In this document: one piece after another, positions 20,709 to 29,348 of the stretch
Numbering within the stretch: the stretch's first letter is position 1
Layout: each line of letters begins with the position of its first letter
DNA from: Aphrocallistes beatrix
Taxonomy: Eukaryota; Porifera; Hexactinellida; Sceptrulophora; Aphrocallistidae
Length of the DNA stretch: 64,000 nucleotides
Assembly (NCBI GenBank): GCA_963281255.1
Contig: OY725490.1
Location: 310,001 to 374,000, forward strand
Direction of reading: 5' to 3'
Made by a program: the position numbers and the translations under genes
The notes under the pieces: generated by a model
Databases searched by the model: none
Told to the model about the DNA's origin: nothing
What the model saw: only the letters and a program-made list of their open reading frames with translations

Positions 20709-21641
20709 ATGGCTGTCATCCGATTTCCTAAAGTAGCACTCTTCAAGGATCTAACTGAACCACAAATATATATCTGCGACCACTTGATAGCTGTAAAAAA
20801 GGGAAAAAGTGCAGTTAGGAATGGAGAGCTTAATTACATAACTACAAAAGGTATTTTCTTCGATTCTACTACCAACAAAATTTTTCTGATAGAACCGGGG
20901 ATTAAGTCCTCACTTATTTCAATCTTTTCACAGAGTGGTGAATTGCTCTACACATTCACAACTGTGCTCATGAAGCATCCATGTGGGATAGCAGTCGACG
21001 AAGACAATATATACCTCACAGACATAGAAATACACTGCGTGTTTCATTTCAAAATGGTGCCTTACTTCCATCTCGTCGCTACAATAGGCAGGATAGGCAC
21101 TGGTTATGAAGAATTCAATTGTCCTCTTCGACTCGCAGTGTCTATACATGGAGATCACGGAGTGTTTGTGACTGATTGCATGAATGATCGAATCAAAATC
21201 ATCAATCCACTTACGCCACTTAAATTCCTAAAATTCCAAAACCACATCTCACACTGCTCCATGACAAGACCCTGTGATGTCAAGCTGACACCTATCTCTA
21301 TATATGTTTTAAGCGATGTAGACTCTCTCTGTGTCCACGTATTCTCTTATACAAGAGAGAAGATTCGATCTTTAATCACAGGTGGAGATTTTGGAAAACA
21401 GGTTATTAGACCTCGATGCTTTTCTATCGACACTGAAGAGAATTTAATTATTTGCGATGGTAATACCCATCAATTAAAAATATTTTCTAATGAAGGCACG
21501 CTTCTGCACAAGATAGGAAATAGAGGTAATGGAGTTGGAGAGCTGAAATACCCGAAAGGAATTACTCTAATTAACAATGGCAAAATAGCAGTTGTATCTC
21601 GGAATAATAATTATATATTGCAAATATTTTGTTATTCATGA
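20709..21641 (+). CDS. NHL-repeat six-bladed propeller protein, subfamily A1
   Basis: The protein is 310 residues in a single exon and is the recent duplicate of 13978-14910; both the gene and at least 700 bp upstream were copied. The N-terminal half is almost identical to its sister. Differences cluster in blades 5-6: for example, ITGGDFGKQVIRPRCFSIDT replaces ITSRGIGKQVVYPLCFCIDA. Here blade 5 reads CFSID, losing the cysteine of the family-wide FC[LIV]D motif, whereas blade 4 keeps the standard PCDVKL. Six NHL units are complete and the frame is clean. No localisation signal; function unknown. Confidence 0.93.
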   Translation: MAVIRFPKVALFKDLTEPQIYICDHLIAVKKGKSAVRNGELNYITTKGIFFDSTTNKIFLIEPGIKSSLISIFSQSGELLYTFTTVLMKHPCGIAVDEDNIYLTDIEIHCVFHFKMVPYFHLVATIGRIGTGYEEFNCPLRLAVSIHGDHGVFVTDCMNDRIKIINPLTPLKFLKFQNHISHCSMTRPCDVKLTPISIYVLSDVDSLCVHVFSYTREKIRSLITGGDFGKQVIRPRCFSIDTEENLIICDGNTHQLKIFSNEGTLLHKIGNRGNGVGELKYPKGITLINNGKIAVVSRNNNYILQIFCYS

Positions 21642-22571
21642 AACATATAGACTGTATAGTGTGTTGATTAAATTGCATAGCTACATAGGCACCAAGTTTT
21701 AGAAAAGAAAAGAAAACCTGGGAGGGCCAAGAACGATCGATGGTAAGGGGGTCTGGGAGCTTGTCCCCCAGAAAAAATTAGTTACCTAGGGAGAATAAAA
21801 TTTCGGACTAAAGTGGAATAAAAATGTAATTGAGATATTTGTATCTGGACTCAATTAGCATAATTTAGGGGTTAGTTGTAACGTATAAGTTTGTGCGAAG
21901 TCCTGCCATACCACAGCTTCCTCTACTGCTCCACTTTCTGGCACCACGGTCCCCCCAGGCACCAAACCTGGGAGAGCCGCTTCCCCCTCAGGTACGTACA
22001 CTTGGCGCCTAATTATAACTTTATTTATAACTTTCCCGACAGATAGAGAAAAAATCTAAATCTCAGTTTTACTGAAAAAATGTCTATCTTACAAATGGTA
22101 AGATAAAACCTATGAGTGATAAAATGTTGAGTATTGATGTTTCTACATTATCATGCTAACATCATAATATTAAACAAGCGCGCTTCGCTTGCTTGCACTG
22201 CGCGACTTTCAGACATTGAAGTCTCTAGATCACAAATTTAATGCAAAAAATAAGGTTTTTTATACAGCCTAAATGGACAATTTTATTACTTCAGCAGACC
22301 TCACACCGAAAATTTACCAATATTTTTAAAGATTTTGAGGGAAGAAAATTTCAAAATTATTTTGCAATCATAGATTGATTACCATCTCATATAGTGAAAT
22401 GCATATATTATTTGTGTTTAAATATTACATTCTTAAATCCATGATTTTACTTATGATACAGCATATTTACAATTTTCTGTTCATTGCCTATTTTCATGAT
22501 TTGTACAATTCACTTAGTATAAAAGTAGTTTAATATACTATCAATGAATCTTGTGACAGGAATGATTCGTT
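21642..22571. other. Intergenic; R2 scrap at 22174-22210
   Basis: The first 350 bp match the 3' flank of the 13978 gene (GCACCAAGTTTTAGA, GTTTGTGCGAAGTCC). The middle has a GC-richer stretch around 21950 (CCCCCAGGCACCAAACCTGG) without coding signals. An R2 GC-rich end (GCGCGCTTCGCTTGCTTGCA) lies at 22178. From 22420 on, the sequence is the upstream region shared with 8690-8970. Confidence 0.5.
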
Positions 22572-22743
22572 GGTATGGTGGAAATAGTTCGAACCAAAAC
22601 CGGAAATAGTTCGACTTTCCAAAAAAGGAAATAGTTCGAAAAAAAACCACCATTAATCCTAATGATAAAAAGTCGAACTATTTCCTAAATCCGCAATTCG
22701 AACTATTTCCTTTTTCGAAAAGTCGAACCACTTCCGCATTACC
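22572..22743 (+). mobile_element. MITE with 8-bp target duplication and GAAATAGTTCGA repeats
   Basis: The 172-bp element has imperfect inverted ends (GGTATGGTGGAAA on the left, TTCCGCATTACC on the right), internal repeated GAAATAGTTCGA words in both directions, and flanking copies of GATTCGTT (22564-22571 and 22744-22751). The related sequence at about 8907 has a single GATTCGTT and no element, which is the empty site. An inverted relative lies at 31967-32131. The 8-bp duplication suggests a hAT-like origin. Confidence 0.88.
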
Positions 22744-22967
22744 GATTCGTTTATACTGGTTATTGCACGAGATACTCGTGATATTATAATTAATGTATTG
22801 TGATACACTTATTCATTTCAGTATATATGTTGGTATTACGACTGTTATTTTTTACGCTAATATTACTGTAATAGTCATCCTATGCATATTATCCATTTGC
22901 TACAGCGGTTACTAAAATATGCTGATGGTATGTACACTCCACTATTTTAGGCTCGCTACCATTCGTC

Positions 22968-22975
22968 TATAAATA
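22968..22975 (+). promoter_or_regulatory. TATA box of A1 gene at 23040
   Basis: TATAAATA followed by GAGACGAT, 72 bp before the ATG. It matches the box at 2775. Confidence 0.75.
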
Positions 22976-23039
22976 GAGACGATACTTTATTTTAACTTAA
23001 ATATTCCTCGCTTGCATTTTATCGGATTAATTACGAGTC

Positions 23040-23960
23040 ATGGCCACCATTCGATTTCCTGAAGTCGCACAATTTGAGGACTCAAATGAAGGACAAAACA
23101 ACTCCTTTTATAATCACTTGATCGCTATAGAAAAGGAGAAAGGAAGTAATCAAGCCAACTCATGTTCAGGCAAAGGCGTTGTCTTTGATTATAGCACCAA
23201 TGTAATTTTTACTGTAGAATCAGGCTTGCATCGCTCACAAATTTCCATCTTTTCACAAAATGGTGAGCTGCTAGGCACATTCGTGGAAGAAAAAATGAAG
23301 AGTCCTTGTGGGATAGCAGTCCATAAGTACGATATCTACGTGACAGACATGCGAGAACATTGCATATTTCATTTTACAACTGTGCCAATATTCCATCTCA
23401 TCTCTATAGTAGGTGGGAAGGGTACAGGCTTGGAAGAGTTCCACTATCCAAACCAGCTCACAGTGTCTATGCACGGAGATGTCTTTGTGTCTGATTGCAT
23501 GAATGATCGACTTAAAGTCCTGAATAGCGCTACAACACTCAATCGCTTGAGCTATCAAAAGCACTTCTCGCACTACACTATGACGAAACCTTGTGATGTT
23601 AAGCTAACACCAGATGAAAGCATATACGCTCTAAGCTACATAGACTCTTTCTGTGTGCATGTTTTCTCTCGTACAGGAGAGAAGATTAGCTCTTTAATCA
23701 CAAGTGGAGATATCGGAATGCAGGTTATGAGCCCTCACTTCTTTTGTCTCGATAACGAAGAGAATTTATTTATTAGCGATAGTGGGGTTCATCAAGTGAA
23801 AGTATTTTCTAAAGAAGGCACACTTCTGCACAAGATAGGAGAGAGAGGTGAAGGAGTCGGAGAACTGATTTATCCGCAAGGAATTGCTCTAATTAGCAAC
23901 CTCAAAATAGCTGTAGCCTCTCAGAATAATAATTATAGATTGCAAATATTTTGTCCATGA
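23040..23960 (+). CDS. NHL-repeat six-bladed propeller protein, subfamily A1
   Basis: The protein is 306 residues in a single exon, starting MATIRFPEVAQFEDSNE. Blades 2-3 (CIFHFTTVPIFHLISIVGGK, then FHYPNQLTVSMHGDVFVSDC) and 4-6 are almost identical to the gene at 2832. The first blade differs widely, and so does the blade 3-4 linker (LNSATTLNRLSYQKHFSH here, LKRTMFYRIIFEKHISH there). The patchwork suggests conversion between distant copies about 20 kb apart. The start is fixed by homology and the TATA box. The AATAAA at 24143 fits its 3' end. No additional domain; ligand unknown. Confidence 0.93.
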   Translation: MATIRFPEVAQFEDSNEGQNNSFYNHLIAIEKEKGSNQANSCSGKGVVFDYSTNVIFTVESGLHRSQISIFSQNGELLGTFVEEKMKSPCGIAVHKYDIYVTDMREHCIFHFTTVPIFHLISIVGGKGTGLEEFHYPNQLTVSMHGDVFVSDCMNDRLKVLNSATTLNRLSYQKHFSHYTMTKPCDVKLTPDESIYALSYIDSFCVHVFSRTGEKISSLITSGDIGMQVMSPHFFCLDNEENLFISDSGVHQVKVFSKEGTLLHKIGERGEGVGELIYPQGIALISNLKIAVASQNNNYRLQIFCP

Positions 23961-24142
23961 AGCTTATATATATGCCTTATTTCAAATATATATCTTTACT
24001 CTAGCTTATTACATATTGTGTTTAATGTACACATTGAGTATTCCTCTCTAATATGAATTTTCTCAGTGAATGCCCATCTCTCAATGCACTAGTCTAGACT
24101 TTGGGTCTAATGACCGACATTTCTTATAATTTGAATGTTTGC

Positions 24143-24148
24143 AATAAA
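24143..24148 (+). terminator. Polyadenylation signal AATAAA
   Basis: It lies in the context TTTGCAATAAAATATATTT, about 180 bp past the stop of the 23040 gene, in the position equivalent to 3929. Confidence 0.6.
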
Positions 24149-24389
24149 ATATATTTATTATTATTCTTCGGGGAAATAGTATACGTATGTGCAGTTTTAA
24201 AATTCCAATCAAAATTTTACTCATATTCACCAAATAAAATTAGACAAGTCGTTAGGATTTTGGAGAAATAATCCTTACTATAGCCACCTACTCCATACAC
24301 TACAACCTAGCATACAATTGCTCCTACCTTCAATTAGGAAATGTCGCAATTTGTCTATCAAATCAGAGGAAGATATTGAATACAACTTT

Positions 24390-24465
24390 GAGCGGGGAAA
24401 CCTTAGAAGTGTGGGGTCTTTGCTATAAATAGAAATGACCCCAGGTTATTTAAGGGAGTCGCCTG
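24390..24465 (+). repeat. Short repeat containing a TATAAATA box
   Basis: GCGGGGAAACCTTAGAAGTG, TTTGCTATAAATAGAAATGA and CCCCAGGT recur at 35257-35320 inside GLI intron 3 (box at 35291). The TATA box here is at 24424-24431, with no gene behind it. Confidence 0.55.
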
Positions 24466-24484
24466 ATTCTGTACAACGATATGA

Positions 24485-24601
24485 CTGGAATCTGTCCTAC
24501 GACTATTTCGAGTTCGGAATCTGTCCTACGCCTGAGTTCGGAATCTGTCCTACGATTATTTCGAGTTCGGAATCTGTCCTACGCCTGAGTCGGAATCTGT
24601 C
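24485..24601. repeat. Tandem repeat of GGAATCTGTCCTACG
   Basis: Five head-to-tail units of 24-29 bp share GGAATCTGTCCTACG (the last one shorter), with spacers alternating between CCTGAGTTC and A(C/T)TATTTCGAGTTC. An inverted partial unit (CAGATTCCGAACTCAGGCTT) lies at about 24995-25015, so the tandem array and its partner bracket the hairpin element between them. Confidence 0.8.
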
Positions 24602-25030
24602 AAGGTTGCCGTGGGAATAGAATTTCAAAACCCATTCCCACAGGATATCAGTGGGAATACCCACAGAAACCCACAGAAACCCACAGAAAAAACCCACAAA
24701 CCCACTGGAAAACCCACAGAAAAGCCCAAGGAAACCCACAGAACCCATATGTGAGAATACCCATAGGCTTAACAGGGCCGGCGGAACTGGTCCGGCCGGT
24801 CCGGCTTTGGCCGGACCAATTTTATGTCATTATGGCTTATTTTCATATGCAAATTTGCTTTTGGCCGGACCAACTTTCGCTATGGCCGGACCAATAAAAA
24901 GTTGCTTCCGCCGGGCCTGCTTAAAGTCATTCCCATTCCCATCCCATATGGGAATCTGCCTGTTTTCCCATGGGAATACCCACAGATTCCCATTCCAGAT
25001 TCCGAACTCAGGCTTAGGACAGATTCAGCT
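24602..25030. mobile_element. Degenerate hAT-like hairpin with nested GGCCGGACCAA block
   Basis: The left end AGGTTGCCGTGGGAATAG matches the end of 27972-28205. Inside are many ACCCACAGAA words, an inset at 24776-24910 with inverted TGGTCCGGCC/GGCCGGACCAA motifs, and a right half with CCATGGGAATACCCACAGAT. The right terminal repeat is not intact. The long open frame across it is low-complexity and is not a gene. Confidence 0.65.
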
Positions 25031-25640
25031 TTCCCATTTAAGGGTTAACACAATGACTCGTGAGTCATCACAAGTCATCGACATCGGGTCAGACCCGATG
25101 ACTCGAGTCATTAGAGTTCATGACTTGTGAAAAGCCTGGTTTTATGGACAATATAGGCTTCCATGATAATGGCATAAGCAAATCTATTTTTGATGATCTA
25201 AGTGTATTTGCTATGAGAAATCGACACACATTCGATCTAATGCATGCTGTGTCTACACTATAGAACGTCTTCAATTCCACAAATGCTCCAAAGCAAGTTT
25301 CATAAACATTTTACTTCGAATCCGATTTCTATTTTAGGATAAAACTTAACTACTAATGGCAAATCATGCCAGATAATTAAGCATTCCTTCCTCTATGGTT
25401 AGTTACTATGCTCTGTATAAGTCATATGAAGTCTGCAAATGATTTAAAATGCATAGCAACAACTTGTGCGAAAGGAATTGAAACTGATTCGTCTCTATTG
25501 CTTCATTGCTTGAGTATTGCTTAGTCTTATGATGCAGTTGTATTATACCATTGAACTCTCCTAATTAAACTCAGTTCAGTATTACTGCAGTAGTTCTCTG
25601 TACTAACAGTATTACTGAAGCAGTTTTGTATTATTCAAAA
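25031..25640 (+). other. Intergenic with A1 distal module at 25525-25640
   Basis: The stretch opens with repeated ATGACTCG/GAGTCAT words (25050-25125), a small palindromic cluster. The distal A1 module (TTGAACTCTCCTAATTAAAC, then GTATTACTGCAGTAGTTCTC and GTATTACTGAAGCAGTTTTG) ends about 265 bp before the TATA box at 25903. No gene is seen. Confidence 0.5.
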
Positions 25641-25902
25641 TATGTCAATTCTAAGGAATTAAAATCGATTGCTCTTGCAGTGTTCTATTTACAAATACCT
25701 CAACGTAGCTCGCATCTCATTTACGTAATTATAAAGTAATATGTGAAATTACAGAGATATAATTTAACACACCATTACGCATGATTATTTACTGAAGTTT
25801 TGAAGCATTTTAATAGTGCAACTTCGTTACTTTTTAGATTATACCCACTTAGATTATACATACACTCACTGTAACCAATGCTAACACTAGTCTCCGCTCA
25901 AA

Positions 25903-25910
25903 TATAAATA
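25903..25910 (+). promoter_or_regulatory. TATA box of A1 gene at 25991
   Basis: TATAAATA followed by CGTATGATTCCTC, 88 bp before the ATG at 25991. CACTGTAACCAATGCTAACA lies about 30 bp upstream, a CCAAT-type motif shared with 5290. Confidence 0.8.
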
Positions 25911-25990
25911 CGTATGATTCCTCTTCAATATCATTCTTTAACTACAACCCTGTTTCGTTCCTTGAATGTATTTTATTGTTTATAATTGTA

Positions 25991-26929
25991 ATGGCTGCCA
26001 TTCGATTTCCTAAAGTGCCACATTTCAAGGATCCAACAGAGTCGCAAATAGATGTCTGCGACCACTTAACAGCTGTAAAAAAGAGAAAAATAGGACGTGG
26101 AATTAACGAGCCTCCCGAAGTTACAACTGAAGCTAGAGATGTTACCTTCGATTCGACCACTAACAAAATTTTTCTAGTAGAATCAAACACAATTTTTCGG
26201 ATAGGATCGGATATCAAATCATGCATTTCAATCTTCTCAAAGAGTGGTGAATTGCTCTACACATTCAAATCTAAGCAGATAAAGAATCCATTTGGCATAG
26301 CAGTCGATGGAGACAATATTTACCTCACTGACATAGAATTACACTGCGTATTTCATTTCAAAATGGTGCCTTACTTCCATCTCGTCGCTACAGAAGGTAA
26401 GAGAGGCACTGGTGAAGAAGAATTCAATTCTCCCTACCAGCTCGCGGTGTCTATACACGGAGATATCCTTCTGGCTGATTGCTTGAATCATCGAATCAAG
26501 ATTATTAACCGCTTCCTAAAATACAAAAGCCATATCTCACACTACTCAATGACAAGACCATGTGATGTTAAGCTGACACCTGTCTCTGTATATGTTTTAA
26601 GCTCCGAAGATTCTCCCTGTGTACACGTTTTCTCTTACACAGGAGAGAAGATTCGATCCTTAATCACAAGTAGAAGTATTGGAACACAGGTTGTGAGCCC
26701 TATTTGCTTTTGTCTCGACGCTGACGAGAATTTAATTATTTGCGATAATTGGGTCGGTGAAGTGAAAATATTTTCTAAAAAAGGCACACTTCTGCACGTC
26801 ATAGGAGAGAAAGGCGATGGAGTTGGAGAGTTGAATAACCCACATGCAATGACTATAATTAACAATCGCAAAATAGCTGTTGTATCTCAAAATAAGGATT
26901 ATGATTTGCAGATATTTTCCTATTTATGA
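25991..26929 (+). CDS. NHL-repeat six-bladed propeller protein, subfamily A1
   Basis: The protein is 312 residues in a single exon. The frame also has an ATG at 25976, but the start here (MAAIRFPKVPHFKDPTES) aligns with all A1 genes and restores the 88-bp distance to the TATA box. Blades: STTNKIFLVESNTIFRIGSD (1, with an insertion relative to sisters), FGIAVDGDNIYLTDIELH (2), EEFNSPYQLAVSIHGDILLA (3), PCDVKLTPVSVYVLSSED (4), FCLDADENLIICDNWVGEVK (5), GVGELNNPHAMTIINNRKIA (6). It has the short blade 3-4 linker, as at 5394. An AATAAA lies at 27328. Ligand and location are unknown. Confidence 0.93.
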   Translation: MAAIRFPKVPHFKDPTESQIDVCDHLTAVKKRKIGRGINEPPEVTTEARDVTFDSTTNKIFLVESNTIFRIGSDIKSCISIFSKSGELLYTFKSKQIKNPFGIAVDGDNIYLTDIELHCVFHFKMVPYFHLVATEGKRGTGEEEFNSPYQLAVSIHGDILLADCLNHRIKIINRFLKYKSHISHYSMTRPCDVKLTPVSVYVLSSEDSPCVHVFSYTGEKIRSLITSRSIGTQVVSPICFCLDADENLIICDNWVGEVKIFSKKGTLLHVIGEKGDGVGELNNPHAMTIINNRKIAVVSQNKDYDLQIFSYL

Positions 26930-27971
26930 AACATGAGACTATATCGTGTGGTGATTAATTATATAATTTCATCTATTCCCTACAGATAGAGTCAAAAAAT
27001 CTAAATCCACTTTTTTATACTGAAAAAGGCCTATCTTACTTTACAATGGTAAGAGATAGGATTAATCTTATGAAAGGATAAAGCGATGTCTCTACAATAT
27101 TATGCTAACATCATCATCAATACGATATATTGAATCGTCAAGAAATTGGCAGTTCATTGTATCAGTTTGAGGATTAAATTAAGGTGTATAGATTCATAAA
27201 ATGTTTATATGGATGTGTATCTACAATGTTATACAAATTTTATTGTGATGACGTCATGATAACTCAAAAAAATCTAAAATCGAGTACAGTCACTCAATAA
27301 CATAACCTTCCACATGTATATTCTCACAATAAATTGGACGTACACTCCCATCCAGTCTGTGAGGGTTTTTTTACAAACTGTGTTAGTTTTTTGGTGATAA
27401 GGCGGATGAACTAAACCACTTTTGATTAATATACCGACAATGACCTCACCACGATTCCTGAGTAGGACACTGCCAAATCCAAACATTTCATTCTGTAAAT
27501 CAGATCAACAAAAATATAATTTTATTCACCTCTCCGTTTCGAAAATGTATTTGTCCGTTATTCGGAGATTGAACTCTGTATACTGTTTTGATAAAGATAA
27601 ATACATCGTTTATAACCATGTACAATTATCTATGTATGTACTAATTATCCACGTACCGTATTATGTATCCGTGAGAATAAAATTAATTATATTTTGGTGT
27701 ATAATGTTCAGGAGAACAGGTACCCTTTCCGGTAAGAGGAATAAATTTCATTGTAGTGAAGGGTAAGATTTCCTGAGAGAGAACAGCTTTGGGAGATCCA
27801 AATGGTCTCCACTCCACATCTGAGTGTTAACACTGAGGAAGGGAGCCTAGGTGCAATATCCAGAGAGATAGACTCCGTGTCGGAATGTGACGATATTACT
27901 CCGAACTGTCTTCTGTTTCATAATTAGGTTTCCCTAGCTGTCTCTTCTATATGAACCAGGTCTCTATCAGC
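26930..27971. other. Intergenic; 3' flank of the A1 gene, AATAAA at 27328-27333
   Basis: The first 450 bp resemble the 3' flank of the gene at 5394 (landmarks GTGATGACGTCATGA, then AATAAATTGGACGTACACTC, then CAGTCTGTGAGGG). The remainder has no recognisable gene; open frames there lack family motifs. Confidence 0.5.
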
Positions 27972-28205
27972 CAGGGTTGTCGTGGGAATGGAATTTAAAT
28001 ACCCATTCTAATCTCATTCCCACATGATTTCTGTGAGAATTCCCACAATCCCACAGAAAACCACAAGAAATCACACAAAAACCCAGATAATCCCACAGAT
28101 TCCCACATGTGGGAATTCCCATAGGTTTAAGGTCATTTCCATCCCTAATGGGAATCTGGGTTTTCCATGGGAATCCCACAGATTCCCATTCCCACGGCAA
28201 CCCTG
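27972..28205 (+). mobile_element. hAT-like MITE with CAGGGTTG inverted ends
   Basis: The 234-bp hairpin has a left end CAGGGTTGTCGTGGGAATGG and a right end CCATTCCCACGGCAACCCTG. The flanking octamers CTATCAGC and CTACCAGG match at six of eight positions, fitting an aged 8-bp target duplication. The interior is rich in CCCACAGA/TGTGGGAAT pairs. CAGGG-type ends with 8-bp duplications are typical of hAT elements. Confidence 0.85.
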
Positions 28206-28684
28206 CTACCAGGGGTCCTCTAATTTGTACCCGTGAACTTGAGGTCCCATGCCTAGAATTTCTGGCCTCACTGCCTATAAGATATTAGCAGCTAGCAGCC
28301 AGCGTAAGCGGCGCACCTACAGGCGCGTAAATTTAACATAAGACTACCGAAATGTACCACAGTGGTACAACTATATGGCTTCTTTCCCATTGAAAATGGC
28401 TGTCCAGAGTCATCCGCGATTTCGCGAGTTTTTGATAATCTAGCGTTAAATCAAAATAGAACTATCGCACTAAGGTTCTCAAAATCATAGAATTAATTGC
28501 TAGGCTAGACGCATGAGAATATTAGAGAGGGATGTTTTAGCGGAAATTTTTCTGGTTCAAATTCATATGAGTTATGATACTGGAGACAGCCTCTACCCTA
28601 CATGAGAGAGGGACTCCTGGTACTAGGGTCAGATAGTTAGAGCTATCCCTGGTTCTACTCTTAGGACTGAGCAGAGGCCGTAAC

Positions 28685-28867
28685 TAGGGCTGCCGTGGGA
28701 ATGCAATTTCAATTCCAATCCCATTCCCCAGGATTTCTGTGGGAATTCCCACAAGGAATCCCACGGAAACCCACATGTGGGAATTCCCATAGGCTTACAG
28801 TCATTTTCATTCCCATCTCATATAGGAATCTTTGAGTTTTCCCATGGGAAATCCCACGGCTACCCTG
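28685..28867 (+). mobile_element. hAT-like MITE, sister of 27972-28205
   Basis: The left end TAGGGCTGCCGTGGGAATG and right end CCCACGGCTACCCTG belong to the same family as 27972-28205, with shared interior words such as CCACATGTGGGAATTCCCAT. The pentamer GTAAC stands on both sides, which could be part of a target duplication. Confidence 0.75.
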
Positions 28868-28889
28868 GTAACTGTCCTCCAGAGATACG

Positions 28890-29060
28890 CTCCTAATCTC
28901 AATCCCCTAAATTCCCATACGCCTAAATCGATAATAACATTATAGTATAACATTATAATATATAACATTTTAATATTGCATTATAAGAGAGGGTAAATTG
29001 AGTATTATTCTGGATTTTCGCGCCTAAAGGAGCGTCTCTCGCTCCTAGATATTCCCTTGT
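28890..29060. repeat. Dispersed block related to the start of GLI exon 2
   Basis: CGCCTAAAGGAGCGTCTCTC, then GCTCCTAGATATTCCCTTG, is related to 33478-33516 (GCCTAAAAGAACGTCTCGCG, then GCTCATAGACAATCCCTTG). The upstream AT-rich parts also resemble each other. It is non-coding here; in GLI the matching sequence lies at the exon 2 boundary. Confidence 0.5.
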
Positions 29061-29348
29061 GGTGTAGCACGAGCGACCTTAACCCAATAATTTGTTCTAC
29101 ACCCTGACCACATCCTAAAATCTAGCTAACTACACGAGGTATAATACATTCCAAATAGGCCTACCGGTATCTTAGGAAGTACCACTTCTTCAGTGCTAGC
29201 ATTTGTCAGGAAAATTAAATTATTTCAAACCCGATTTGTCCGAATTTCTCCGATTAGAGAGAAGGGATTGAACTGATTTTGTGGTTTATTTACATTTTAT
29301 CTTACTAAGGTGTGATATTAGAGAGTAAACAACAACAAGACAGCTTGA

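Noticed and set aside
24485..24601. Regularly spaced direct repeats resembling a CRISPR array
   Set aside because: The spacers are two alternating fixed words rather than unique sequences, and the context is an animal genome with introns. It is a tandem repeat.
24651..25130. A 159-codon plus-strand open frame
   Set aside because: It consists of transposon low-complexity sequence (repeated ACCCACAGAA and GGCCGGACCAA words), giving a Pro/Asn-rich peptide without a domain.
27422..27766. A 114-codon plus-strand open frame
   Set aside because: Not similar to any family I recognise, AT-rich composition, no promoter-like signal of the array type. Treated as chance.
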